44,806 bases of DNA from CAVQAH01 sp963784195 (GTDB taxonomy: Bacteria; Acidobacteriota; Vicinamibacteria; Vicinamibacterales; 2-12-FULL-66-21): assembly GCA_963784195.1 (NCBI GenBank), contig CAWARA010000026.1:1-44806 (forward strand), read 5' to 3'. A model generated the notes under the pieces. That model did no database searches, was not told where the DNA came from, and was given only the letters and a program-made list of their open reading frames with translations. Shown one piece after another: positions 10,037 to 18,610 of this stretch (positions are counted from its first letter, which is position 1; every line of letters begins with the position of its first letter). The position numbers and the translations under genes are program-made.

Positions 10037-10255
10037 CTACCGAGCGCGGAAGGTGATGATGCCGCGGACCGGATCGTAGGGCGAGACGCCGACCGTCACA
10101 CGGTCGCCGGGAACCACTTTGATGCGAAAGCGGCGCATGCGGCCGCTCAACTGGGCCAGCACTTCGTGGCCCTGGTCGCACTGCACGCGATACAACCCGC
10201 CGCTGTGGACCGCCACGACCGTGCCCTGCACGTCAATCAGATCATCCTTGCTCAA
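10037..10255 (-). CDS. infA: Translation initiation factor IF-1
   Basis: This 72-aa single OB-fold protein binds the 30S A site and assists IF-2 and IF-3 at initiation. MSKDDLIDVQGTV, the LSGRMRRFRIKVVPGD segment and the closing RGIITFRAR match IF-1, and the length is standard. The start codon is TTG at 10255, with AAAGGA six bases upstream (10262-10267). A rare start in an essential gene suggests rate-limited translation or IF-3-sensitive expression. It heads the operon infA-rhlE-small Cys-rich protein and is not in a ribosomal protein cluster. Confidence 0.95.
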   Translation of the reverse strand: MSKDDLIDVQGTVVAVHSGGLYRVQCDQGHEVLAQLSGRMRRFRIKVVPGDRVTVGVSPYDPVRGIITFRAR

Positions 10256-10276
10256 TTAGGGTCCTTTCAATCAAAG

Positions 10277-10306
10277 ATTGTGCCACATTTCTACTGTTGG
10301 GCGCAA
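10277..10306 (-). promoter_or_regulatory. Candidate sigma-70 promoter of infA
   Basis: On the minus strand TTGCGC (10301-10306) and CACAAT (10277-10282) are 18 bp apart, in an AT-richer stretch directly upstream of infA. The hexamers match the consensus only partly. Confidence 0.35.
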
Positions 10307-10367
10307 ACTCAACAGGCCACATTCTTGCACATCCTGGCGCCCTCATTGTCATTTGACGCGAGCCCCA

Positions 10368-10418
10368 GCACGTCCGCACGTCCCGCACGTCCTGCACGTC
10401 CTGCACGTCCTGCACGTC
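10368..10418. repeat. Tandem array of GCACGTCCT
   Basis: There are six units of GCACGTC(C/CC/CT), mostly 9 bp, in 51 bp. The array ends two bases before the stop codon of the acyl ligase gene, in its 3' flank. There are no unique spacers, so it is a minisatellite and not a CRISPR array. Confidence 0.85.
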
Positions 10419-10420
10419 GA

Positions 10421-13009
10421 TCAAAGTTGTCGCACGGCCGACTCGATCTCTCGGGCAAGTGCCACGTAATCGTTTCCTTTCAACGACATAGGCTTACCGA
10501 ACGCAATCCGCGCCTGCCCTCGTTTGGGAAACTTCCAGCGCTGGTGAAGGATTCGGTCGAGACCTTCGAGCCTCACGGGAATGACCGGAATGTCGAGCCG
10601 GGCCGCGATCATCGCGGCGCCAGGCTGAAACCGGTTGATCTCGCCGGCCTCGGTCCTCTTGCCTTCGGGATAGATGAGGACCGAATACCCGTTGCTGACG
10701 AGCTCGCCGATGTATCTGAGCGTCTGCCTGGTTCCCGCCTCGCGCTGGGGCAGAGGGAAGGCGTTGAAGAAAAACGACGCGAGATAGTAGTTCGTGCTGT
10801 TCGCCAGGTATTCCTTGCGCGTGAACTGGTCGGGGTAAAAGTGGGCCCTGAAGAATTCCTTCGCCATCGCTGGCGCCACGCGGTACCGCCATCGAGGCGG
10901 AAGCGCATCGAGGATGACCGGCGTATCCAAGTGGCTCTGATGGTTGGCCGCGAAGATGACCGGGCCGGTGAGGTCGCGCAGGTTCTCGAGACCTTCGACC
11001 GTCATCCTTGCGAAAATGCGGCTCAAGGGCAGAATCCACGTCGGCAGGCTGGCGCGCCTGATCGCCCGCACGACTGGCGTCCGGTTCCAGGCCGGGAAGT
11101 CAATCGGTTCGGCGATCGTGACCGCAGCGGGTGCCGAGGGGTCGAGTGGACGGGTGAGCGCCTCCAGATCGGCGACCGTCCGCGCCGCGGCGAATCTCGC
11201 CTCGTCGATGGTGACCTGAAGCGCTTCTTCGAGCGCCATCATCAACTCGACGCGCTCGAGGGAGCTCAGCCCAAGCTCGTCGATAGTCGTCGCCGCCGTG
11301 ATCGTGCGGCCTGGTGCAAACCGTTCCAGCACCGACGCCACCGAGCGGCCGCCCGCGGCCTGCGCCGGGACACGTCCGTGCTCGCCGGACAGCCACTGCT
11401 TCAGTTCGCGCCGCTTGAGTTTTCGCGTGCCTTCCGTGCGCGGCAACTCGGCGCCCGACCACACGGCTGACGCTCGAATCTTCTGATGGTCGCCAAGCTG
11501 GAGATTGGCGGCGCGCACGATCGCGTCGACGTCTGCGCCGGGCTCCACGACGAGGATGGCGTGAACGCGTTCGGCGGTCGATCCCGGCACCGCTGCGCCG
11601 ACGACTGCAGATTCCTTGACGCCGGGTTGGGCATCCAGCGCGCGCTCGACATCTTCCGGAAAGACATTGAGCCCCTCCGGAGTCACGATCATTTCCTTCT
11701 TGCGTCCGCGAATGTGCAGTTGTCCCTTGTCGTCGATCTCTCCGATGTCGCCGGTGTGGAACCATCCGTCGCGGAAGGCGGCTCGTGTTTCTTCGGGGGC
11801 GTTGAAGTAGCCACGCGTCACGTTCTCGCCGCGGACGAGAATCTCGCCGTCGTCGGCGATCCTGACGTCGACGCCCCCGATTGGCTTGCCGACGGCGCCG
11901 CGCACGGCGTGGAACGGATGGTTCAACGTCACGATCGGCGCCGTTTCGGTCAGGCCATATCCCTGAACGACCACGAATCCGAGGCGCCCCCAGAAGGCCT
12001 CAACCTCCGGATCGAGCGGCGCGGCGCCGACGATGAACGCCCAGAACTTCAGCCCGAACATGCGATGGATTCGCCGGTACCGCCACCACCTTGCGGACCA
12101 GTGCATCTTCGTCGGCGGCGGTTCCGCCGCTTCGGGCGCCACGCGGATGATGTAGTCCCGCAGCACCTCGAGGATCTTCGGGACGCAAACCAGCACCGAG
12201 ATGCGACCGTCGTGGATGTGGCGAAGGATGTCCTCCGGCGAGAAGCTCCGCGTGAATACGACGAGCCCGGGGAGCATGGGCGGGACGAAAGTCGCCATCG
12301 CCTGCCCGAACATGTGGCTCAACGGAAGAAGGTTCAGAAACCGGATGGGCAGGAACGGCTTCGCCCATTGACGGTACTTGATGACCTCGCGTTCGATCGG
12401 AACGATGTTCGCCAGCACGTTGCGGTGGGTGATGACGACACCCTTCGGGTCTGCAGTGGCGCCGGACGTGAAGATGATCTCCGCCGTGTCGTCAGCTGTG
12501 AGCTCGTCACCCGGGACTCGGGGCTCGGGGCTCGGCTTGCCCGCCGTAGCCTCCGCATTCGCTGCAGCTACGGCGGGTAGGTTGCCGAAGGCGGGGGCCC
12601 CGGCTTGGGGTGTTTCCCGCAGGTCAGACAAGGGCCAGATCGTGCGCGACGTGCCGAGCGAGTCGGTGTCGACGATATCGCCGACCAGCACGACCCGCGC
12701 GTCGACGATCTCCGCGACCCGAAGAAGAAAAGCGGCGGATGCCCGATAGTCGATCGGCACGACGACCACGCCCTCGAGCACACAGCCCCAGAGCGCGACG
12801 ATCCATTCGGGCCGGTTCTCGCTCCAGATCGCGACCGCCTGACCCTTGACGATTCCGTCGCCGCGCAATCGCGCGGCGAATCGGCGCGCGGCCGCCGCCG
12901 CTTCAGCGTAACTGAAGGAGCGGGTTCGGTAGCCGTCGTCATAAACCAGAAACTCGCCGGGGGTCGCTGAGAGATCGCTGAAGAAATCGACGAGCGTGCG
13001 CCGTGCCAT
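10421..13009 (-). CDS. Fused acyl-AMP ligase, acyl carrier domain and 1-acylglycerol-3-phosphate-type acyltransferase
   Basis: The 862-aa product has three parts. An ANL-family ligase spans about 1-540, with the P-loop TSGATADPKG near 181-190, GYGLTETAP at 350-358, HTGDIGEID near 418 and the RKKEMIVTPEG hinge near 436. A carrier domain spans about 555-620 with LGLSSLERVE; S583 is the probable phosphopantetheine site. A PlsC domain spans about 660-862 with NHQSHLD (HX4D, 690-696) and the PEGKRTEAG block at 781-789. Together they would activate a free fatty acid, hold it on the carrier arm and transfer it to a lysophospholipid or related acceptor, in the manner of Aas. Residues 145-167 are encoded by a repeat that looks inserted. 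It diverges from the cyclase-like gene with only 24 bp between the two starts. Confidence 0.9.
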   Translation of the reverse strand: MARRTLVDFFSDLSATPGEFLVYDDGYRTRSFSYAEAAAAARRFAARLRGDGIVKGQAVAIWSENRPEWIVALWGCVLEGVVVVPIDYRASAAFLLRVAEIVDARVVLVGDIVDTDSLGTSRTIWPLSDLRETPQAGAPAFGNLPAVAAANAEATAGKPSPEPRVPGDELTADDTAEIIFTSGATADPKGVVITHRNVLANIVPIEREVIKYRQWAKPFLPIRFLNLLPLSHMFGQAMATFVPPMLPGLVVFTRSFSPEDILRHIHDGRISVLVCVPKILEVLRDYIIRVAPEAAEPPPTKMHWSARWWRYRRIHRMFGLKFWAFIVGAAPLDPEVEAFWGRLGFVVVQGYGLTETAPIVTLNHPFHAVRGAVGKPIGGVDVRIADDGEILVRGENVTRGYFNAPEETRAAFRDGWFHTGDIGEIDDKGQLHIRGRKKEMIVTPEGLNVFPEDVERALDAQPGVKESAVVGAAVPGSTAERVHAILVVEPGADVDAIVRAANLQLGDHQKIRASAVWSGAELPRTEGTRKLKRRELKQWLSGEHGRVPAQAAGGRSVASVLERFAPGRTITAATTIDELGLSSLERVELMMALEEALQVTIDEARFAAARTVADLEALTRPLDPSAPAAVTIAEPIDFPAWNRTPVVRAIRRASLPTWILPLSRIFARMTVEGLENLRDLTGPVIFAANHQSHLDTPVILDALPPRWRYRVAPAMAKEFFRAHFYPDQFTRKEYLANSTNYYLASFFFNAFPLPQREAGTRQTLRYIGELVSNGYSVLIYPEGKRTEAGEINRFQPGAAMIAARLDIPVIPVRLEGLDRILHQRWKFPKRGQARIAFGKPMSLKGNDYVALAREIESAVRQL
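12510..12577. repeat. Intergenic-type repeat inside a coding sequence
   Basis: Tandem ACTCGGGGCTCGGGGCTCGG is followed by a hairpin with perfect 10-bp arms, CCCGCCGTAG and CTACGGCGGG. The first part belongs to the same family as the repeat at 19810-19881. It encodes residues 145-167 of the acyl ligase in frame, as an Ala/Pro-rich loop just before the P-loop. Confidence 0.65.
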
Positions 13010-13033
13010 TCCTCTGAATTATGATGGAAATGC

Positions 13034-14383
13034 ATGTCGCTCCCGCCGGTTTTTGCTGCCAGCGCGCTTTACGACAACCTGTTGCAGGCAGCGCTCCGGC
13101 AGTTCTTTGGACGTGCGACGTTCGACATCGAGCCGATCCCGTCGCTCTCGTCGGACGGCCGTCTCTCGATCGAGCCGACGAACGATCCGTCGGTGCTCTC
13201 CATTCGCTGGTTCGGATCGCGGCATGTGCTGCACGTGCCCGCGCGCCGTCCGTTCACGGCGCACGAGGTGCGTCTCGCCCGGGCGATCGGCACGGTGCTC
13301 GCCATACGCTACCGGGCGATCTTCGATCCCAAGCAGATGCTCGAGCGCGGCGATCTGTTTCGCGGCGCGATCGAGGATCGCTACGTCAGCGCGTTCCTCG
13401 AAACCCACGCCGCCAACGATCCGTCCAAGGGCCGGACCGACCTGATTTCGACCGCCATCGAGGTCCTTCGCGTTGCCGCGCTTTCGAGCTACGAGAATCG
13501 CGCAATCTCGTCGGGCGCCCTTGTGATCGAAGGGCTCGAGGACGTGCAGCACGGCCTCAAGCCGCCGCCTGAGGAGATTGGGTACCGGTATTCGCCGGCC
13601 CTCACAGGAATCAAGAGCTTCTACCGGATGTCCGACGGCGTCAAAACGCTGTTCCTCGTCAACAGCGCCGGCATCGTCCTCGACATCGTCGAAATCGAAC
13701 GCTACCAGTCATCGGTGGCGCTGGAAGTGCCGTGCCCGCTGGCGTACCGGCCGCACGCCCGCGCCACGCTCGGCAACCGCAACATCGTCGTCGTCCTGAG
13801 CCCCACCCACGAGATCAAGGTGTTCGCTGACGGCGTGCCGATGTTCAGCTTTCGCAATGCGCGCTGGCATCTGCTCGACGTCCAGGCGAAGTACGACATG
13901 TGGGAAACGTCGCTGGGGGACTCCGCACTGGCGGAACGGTTGTTTCAGACGGCGTTCGACCTTGCCGATGCGCGTCAGGGCGCCTTGTTCGTCGTCCTCC
14001 GGGAGCCGCAGACGGCGCTGCCGCTGCTGGTTGCGCCTGCCGATCAACTGGACAGCGTGCATGCCAACTCGCGGGAGACCTTCGGACGGCCGCAACTGCT
14101 GCACATGCTTCGCGGCCGCACGGCTGTGGAGCTCGACCCGGCAGTGCTCGCCGGACTGGCGAAGACGGACGGCGCGATGGTCATGGACAGCTCGGGCCGA
14201 TTGCTGGCCGTCGGCGCCATCCTGCTCCATTCCGAACCCGTCGAACCGCATTCCAGCCTTGCGGTCGAAGGCGCGCGAACCACCGCGGCGATGGCTGCGG
14301 GCCGTTTCGGGGCTGTTCTCAAGGTCAGTGAAGACGGGCTGATTACCTACTACGACAATCAGGAACGTATCTGGGATATCTGA
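13034..14383 (+). CDS. DisA-type diadenylate-cyclase-like protein with N-terminal sensor region
   Basis: The 449-aa product ends in a domain resembling the DAC (DisA_N) fold that makes c-di-AMP from two ATP. DGA is at 379-381 in TDGAMVMDSSGRLLAVGAIL, and GARTTAAMAAGRFGAVLKVS follows at about 413-432. In active enzymes the second block carries RHR; here the equivalent is R415-T-T, so one or both catalytic residues are replaced. The first 300 residues are soluble, lack obvious membrane helices and may correspond to one of the sensor domains known to precede DAC domains. The product may be another nucleotide, or the protein may bind nucleotide without cyclising it. The start is 24 bp from the divergent acyl ligase start and has only a weak ribosome site. 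Confidence 0.75.
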   Translation: MSLPPVFAASALYDNLLQAALRQFFGRATFDIEPIPSLSSDGRLSIEPTNDPSVLSIRWFGSRHVLHVPARRPFTAHEVRLARAIGTVLAIRYRAIFDPKQMLERGDLFRGAIEDRYVSAFLETHAANDPSKGRTDLISTAIEVLRVAALSSYENRAISSGALVIEGLEDVQHGLKPPPEEIGYRYSPALTGIKSFYRMSDGVKTLFLVNSAGIVLDIVEIERYQSSVALEVPCPLAYRPHARATLGNRNIVVVLSPTHEIKVFADGVPMFSFRNARWHLLDVQAKYDMWETSLGDSALAERLFQTAFDLADARQGALFVVLREPQTALPLLVAPADQLDSVHANSRETFGRPQLLHMLRGRTAVELDPAVLAGLAKTDGAMVMDSSGRLLAVGAILLHSEPVEPHSSLAVEGARTTAAMAAGRFGAVLKVSEDGLITYYDNQERIWDI

Positions 14384-14396
14384 GCTTTGCTCGGAC

Positions 14397-14710
14397 GACG
14401 GAGGTTACGGAGGGAACGGAACGAGCTTCAAAAACGGAGACACGGAGGAACGGAGACGGAACCGACCAATGACCTGTTCCGAGCCGATGGCGCCGCGCGT
14501 GCGCGGCGAGCGATCGACCGACGCCCCACGGACACAAGCCGCCCCACATCCGCACGCGGCTTGTGTCCGCGGGGCGTCGGTCGATCGCCCGGCCCGGCCG
14601 TCGGCCGGGCCGCCATCGGCTGGAGAGCCGGGGGGCGAGTCTTCCGTTGCCCTCCGTTTCTCCGCGTCTCCGTTTTTGAAGCCTTTTCCGTTCCCTCCGT
14701 CCCCTCCGTC
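14397..14710 (+). repeat. Long palindromic element with cloverleaf head, copy 1
   Basis: This fills most of the 395 bp between two plus-strand genes. The outer arms are 14397-14445 and 14662-14710, purine-rich on the left (CGGAG-type units and CTTCAAAAACGGAGAC). Inside, AGCCGATGGCG (14482-14492) pairs perfectly with 14611-14621 and closes three hairpins. The first is CGCCGCGC/GCGCGGCG (14491-14508). The second is a 33-bp stem of 14510-14542 with 14556-14588, with one mismatch and a 13-nt loop. The third is GGCCCGGCC/GGCCGGGCC (14591-14611). Hairpins 1 and 3 share one or two bases with the closing stem, so it may be shorter in the real fold. It is not a family I recognise. Confidence 0.85.
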
Positions 14711-14778
14711 ATTCGTCCCCTCGCCTTCTCCGATCCTCATTGACTCCAAGGGTGAGGACGACGTTGAATAGGGCAGCC

Positions 14779-15687
14779 ATGCGCATCTTCCTGACCGGCG
14801 GAACTGGGTACATCGGCTCGGCTGTCCTGGATGCGCTCGTGCGCGGCGGCCATCGGGTAGATGCGCTCGTTCGGAATCGCGAGAAAGCTGCGGAAGTGCA
14901 GGCGCGAGGAGCGCAAGCGATCCTCGGAAATCTCTCGCAGCCCTCGGGCTATGCGGAGCTGGCGGCAGCCGCTGATGGCGTCGTCCACGCGGCGTTCGAC
15001 TTCACGGGTGGCGCCGACGTCGACGCGACCGTCCTCGACACGCTGCTCGGGCTGCCGGAAAAGCCCGGACGGTTCCTCATCTACACATCCGGAGTCTGGG
15101 TGCTGGGGGGGTCGACGACCCCCATGGACGAGAGCGTGCCGCTCAATCCAACACAGCACGTCGCCTGGCGTCCGGCTCACGAGCGGCGCGTGCTCGATGC
15201 CTCCGCCAGCGGCCTGCGAACGGCTGTCATTCGTCCCGGCATCGTCTACGGCGGCTCGCGCGGGATCGTCGGCGACCTCTTCAAGGATGCCGCGAACGGT
15301 CTGGTTCGGGTGATTGGGAACGGCGAGAACCACTGGCCGCTGGTGTACGACCGCGATCTCGGGGATTTGTACCTGCGTATCACGAACCAGCCGAACGCCT
15401 CGGGCCTGTTTCACGCCAACGACGAGCGGGACGAGCAGGTCAACGAGCTGGTGACAGCGATTGCCGGTCACGTCGCCATTCGTCCTTCGGTGCGGCGCGT
15501 GCCGATCGAAGAGGCGCGCAAGAAGATGGGCACCTACGCCGACGCGTTGGCGCTGGACCAGATTGTCAGGAGTCCGAGGGCCCGCGCGCTCGGATGGAAT
15601 CCGGCGCTGCACTCCGTCTCGGGCAACACCGCGCGACTGTTCGAGGAGTGGCGTCGCGGCCGCGAGGCTCTCAAGCCCGCTATTTGA
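14779..15687 (+). CDS. NAD-dependent epimerase/dehydratase family protein
   Basis: The 302-aa extended SDR starts at the ATG at 14779, directly at the Rossmann fold (MRIFLTGGTGYIGSAV, the GxxGxxG motif). An alternative TTG upstream would lie near the palindromic element. VIYTSG-type strand residues (FLIYTSGVWVLGG) and IRPGIVYGGSRG follow. The usual YxxxK is not clearly present; the equivalent region reads WRPAHERRV, as in atypical epimerases and NmrA-like relatives. Substrate cannot be assigned; sugar nucleotides or a regulatory NAD(P)-binding role are both possible. It follows the cyclase-like gene on the same strand, separated by the palindromic element, and its 3' end overlaps the convergent outer-membrane gene by 8 bp. 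Confidence 0.85.
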   Translation: MRIFLTGGTGYIGSAVLDALVRGGHRVDALVRNREKAAEVQARGAQAILGNLSQPSGYAELAAAADGVVHAAFDFTGGADVDATVLDTLLGLPEKPGRFLIYTSGVWVLGGSTTPMDESVPLNPTQHVAWRPAHERRVLDASASGLRTAVIRPGIVYGGSRGIVGDLFKDAANGLVRVIGNGENHWPLVYDRDLGDLYLRITNQPNASGLFHANDERDEQVNELVTAIAGHVAIRPSVRRVPIEEARKKMGTYADALALDQIVRSPRARALGWNPALHSVSGNTARLFEEWRRGREALKPAI

Positions 15688-16324
15688 GCGAGATCCCTCC
15701 GCTAATCACCATCAGCGTCATCGACGGATAGGCTGGCCGTCCGACCGCCGCCTCCTGCGCGCTGACCGCGTAGAAGCGCAGGTCCAGCGACACGGCCAGG
15801 TGCTCCTTGGCGAACCAGCGTGCGCCGCCTCCATAGTTGAACGCGCGCGGCCGTGAGTCGCCGTCGGTGACGGGCGACGTCTCCAGCTCGGTCCGGAATC
15901 CGGCCCACCCGATGCCCCCGGTCAGATAGCTCCAGCCCTGGCGCTTGCCGAAGTTCAGCGAGATCTGCGGCGAAACGCTCGTGAACCGCGTCTTGACTGT
16001 CGGCCCCTCTGGTCCGCCTTCGGTGTCCGGTTCGGCCGTGTTGCTGCCGCGGCTGATGAGAATCTCGCCGCCCACCCCAAGCGTGACGAGCCGGCCCATC
16101 CTGACCGGATACCAATGCACGCCACCCGCAATGCCCAGACCCCGCGTCGGGAGATTCGTCGAGGCGACGCCCAGCGCCGTCGCCACGCTGACGTCCTCCT
16201 TGAAGCGCGGCATCACGACGCGCAGGTCCGCGGCGAACGGGCCAATGGGTTCCGAGGTCTGCGCAACAGTGTCGACAGGAATCAACAGGGCGAGTGAGAA
16301 CAGCAGCAACGCTCGTGTGGTCAT
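15680..16324 (-). CDS. Outer-membrane beta-barrel protein, small
   Basis: The 214-aa product has a clear signal peptide (LLLFSLALLIPVDTVAQ). Alternating amphipathic strands rich in Gly and aromatics follow, for example GLGIAGGVHWYPVRMG, YLTGGIGWAGF and AFNYGGGARWF, with a charged loop near residues 95-110. It ends VISGGISLK, without the classical terminal aromatic. The pattern fits a small eight-stranded opacity/OmpA-barrel-like protein of unknown function. It lies 24 bp downstream of cca on the same strand, and its stop overlaps the convergent epimerase gene, so no terminator fits between them. Confidence 0.75.
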   Translation of the reverse strand: MTTRALLLFSLALLIPVDTVAQTSEPIGPFAADLRVVMPRFKEDVSVATALGVASTNLPTRGLGIAGGVHWYPVRMGRLVTLGVGGEILISRGSNTAEPDTEGGPEGPTVKTRFTSVSPQISLNFGKRQGWSYLTGGIGWAGFRTELETSPVTDGDSRPRAFNYGGGARWFAKEHLAVSLDLRFYAVSAQEAAVGRPAYPSMTLMVISGGISLK

Positions 16325-16348
16325 CCGGCGGTCGTGTCCTCTCGTGGT

Positions 16349-17726
16349 CTACAGCCGTGGCTCGCGTTCCGCAATGATCTCGCGCGCCGCGGCGATTCCG
16401 TCTTCGAGCGTCGTGACTCGTCCGTCGAGCTGACGCTCGTAGATCTCCTTGAGAATGGCCCCCATGCCGGGCCCGGGCGCGACGCCCAACGGAAGCAGGT
16501 CGCGGCCGTGGACGATTGGATCGGGCGCCGCGTGCTGCACACCGAGCGCACGCGCGCGATCGAGAAACCAGTGTATCCCCGAACAATCGAAGTTGCCGGT
16601 TCTGCCGAGACAATCGGAGAGCGCGACCCGCGCGAGCAGCTCGAGGTTCACTTTCTGCGCGAGCCTTCGGAATGCACCATCGCCGACCGGGGTCTTCGAC
16701 TTGAAGAACGCGTTGGGGGCGAGGTGGTTGGCGACGATCCCGACGACCTGCGGCCGCACGTCGAATCCGCCTATCGTCTGGACGTTCAGGCGATCGAGGA
16801 GGACGAGCGTCGGCGGCACACCCGCCTGTTCGTGATCGAGAGATCTGATCCGGCCATCGATGACCGCCGTCGTGGCCGGCTTGCCCAGGTCATGACAGAC
16901 CGCCCCAAGCATCACCGTGATTTGCTCGGGCCTCTCGAGGTCATCGATCCGCGTGCGCGCCTGGTCGATGACCATGAGCGTATGGACCCACACGTCACCC
17001 TCCGGGTGCCACTCGGGCTCCTGCGGGCAACCCACGAGCGGTTCGAGCTCCGGAAGCGTGCGACGGACGACTCCGAGCTCGAGGGCAAGCGCGAATCCCT
17101 CCGACGGCCGGGGAGCCAGCAGCAGGAGTTTTTCGACTTCACCCCAGACTCGCTCCGCCGGCAGATCGTCGAGCGGAATCTCCCTCGCCAGCGCCTTCGT
17201 CGCATCGTCCATCGTCAGGCCGAAACGCGCCGCGAACTGCACGCCGCGAAGCACGCGCAGGCTGTCGTCGCCGAACCTCGCCGCATCGACAACGCGCAGG
17301 GTCCGGCGCTCGAGCAGATCGGTCCGTCCGTCGAACGGATCGAGGTATTCGTTGCGTCAGCGGATCGAACGAGATGGCGTTGATCGTGAAGTCGCGCCGC
17401 CGCGCTGCTTCTTCGATGGACATGTGCGGATCGCCGGTCACCTCGAACCCGCGATGTCCCGTCCCGACCTTGGAATCGCGCCGTGGGATCGCGACGTCGA
17501 TGCCGCCGACCTTGTAGACCTTGAAACTCTCGCCAACCGCATTGACGTCGCCAAACCGCTCCAGCGTCGCACGCAGGTCGGCCGGCTGCAGGCCGAACAC
17601 CTCGATGTCGATGTCTTTGGACGCGATGCCCAGCAGCCGGTCACGTACCCATCCGCCGACGAGCAACGCCCGTCCGCCGCGCTCACGCACGGCCTGAGCG
17701 ATCTGCGCAGCTATCTCGAGGCTCAT
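16349..17726 (-). CDS. cca: CCA-adding tRNA nucleotidyltransferase / poly(A) polymerase family with HD domain, frameshifted
   Basis: Read across one frameshift, this gives about 458 aa, normal for the family that adds or repairs the CCA end of tRNA. The N-terminal part holds LLVGGWVRDRLLG, the catalytic DIDIEVFG and RRDFTINAISFDP. The frame then slips near 17354, consistent with one extra base in CTGACGC/AACGAA, and continues as NEYLDPFDGRTDLL and LRGVQFAARFGLT. A tRNA-binding region follows, then an HD phosphohydrolase domain (HTLMVIDQA and AVCHDLGKP), as in the bacterial enzymes with 2',3'-cyclic phosphodiesterase activity. An essential-type gene with one indel and no other damage is more likely a sequence error than a true pseudogene. 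Confidence 0.87.
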
Positions 17727-17752
17727 CGGCTGGCGCTCATCACTCAGCGGGC

Positions 17753-18577
17753 TCAGCGGCCCGACGAGGGAGGTGGCGGAGCATGCTGGACGTCACGGCG
17801 ACGGCCGTATCGCCGGACGATCTTGTCTGCGAGGCCAGGCACAACGGCGCTGAGAATGGGCAACGCCCGCGATTTTTTGAGCGGATACACCTCCGGCCGC
17901 GGATGGCGCAGGCACTCGACGATCGCAGCCGCCACCTGGTCGACCGACTGCTTGGGACCGAGTCCTGAAACCTTGTGCCCGTAGTCGCGTGCCATGGCGT
18001 CATGGAACTCCGTTTCGGTCGAGATCGGAAACACGCAGCTCACATGAATACTGGTGCCGACGAACTCCGATCGCAGCGACTCAGCGAATCCGGCTTGTGC
18101 GGCCTTCGTTGCCGAGTAGCCGCTCATGAACGGAATGCCACGCCGTCCGACGATCGAGGAGACGAGGATCAGATGTCCGCGCTGCTGCTCCCGGAAGATC
18201 GGCAGCGCCGCCCGCGCCGCGAGGTACGACCCGGTGAAGTTCACTTCCATCATGCGCCGCATCACATCCGGCGGCGTGTCTTCGAGGCTGCCGTAGAAGC
18301 CGAACCCGGCGTTGCAGATCATGATGTCGAGACCGCCGAAGAGCTCGCGCGCGCGTTTCACGAGCTCGTTCACCTCGAGCTCGAACGTCACATCCATGGC
18401 GACCCACGCCGCTCGTCCGCCTTTCGCCTGAATGCCATCCACCGCTGTCTGCAGCCGATCAGCACGACGCGCCCCGAGCATGACCGCAACGCCCTGGCTC
18501 GCGAGCTGTTCCGCGCAAGCCAGCCCGATGCCGGACGAGGCGCCAGTGATCACCGCCACGCGACCAGACAAAGACAT
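17753..18577 (-). CDS. Short-chain dehydrogenase/reductase
   Basis: The 274-aa classical SDR has the cofactor motif TGASSGIG (residues about 12-19), the NAGFG motif, and the catalytic Ser and YSATK Tyr/Lys pair (SSIVGRRG then GYSATKAA). The ARRADR segment after strand 2 favours NADP(H). The C-terminal 50 residues (VYPLKKSRALPIL, then a basic tail rich in Pro) resemble membrane-associated SDRs that act on lipids. It lies 26 bp upstream of cca on the same strand, and its start faces the M20 peptidase across a 95-bp repeat-containing space. The substrate is unknown. Confidence 0.9.
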   Translation of the reverse strand: MSLSGRVAVITGASSGIGLACAEQLASQGVAVMLGARRADRLQTAVDGIQAKGGRAAWVAMDVTFELEVNELVKRARELFGGLDIMICNAGFGFYGSLEDTPPDVMRRMMEVNFTGSYLAARAALPIFREQQRGHLILVSSIVGRRGIPFMSGYSATKAAQAGFAESLRSEFVGTSIHVSCVFPISTETEFHDAMARDYGHKVSGLGPKQSVDQVAAAIVECLRHPRPEVYPLKKSRALPILSAVVPGLADKIVRRYGRRRDVQHAPPPPSSGR

Positions 18578-18610
18578 GGGGTGATGATATCGTCAGTCGG
18601 GGAGTCAACA

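Noticed and set aside
10368..10418. Possible CRISPR array
   Set aside because: Units of 9 bp follow one another directly with no unique spacers, and no cas genes are present.
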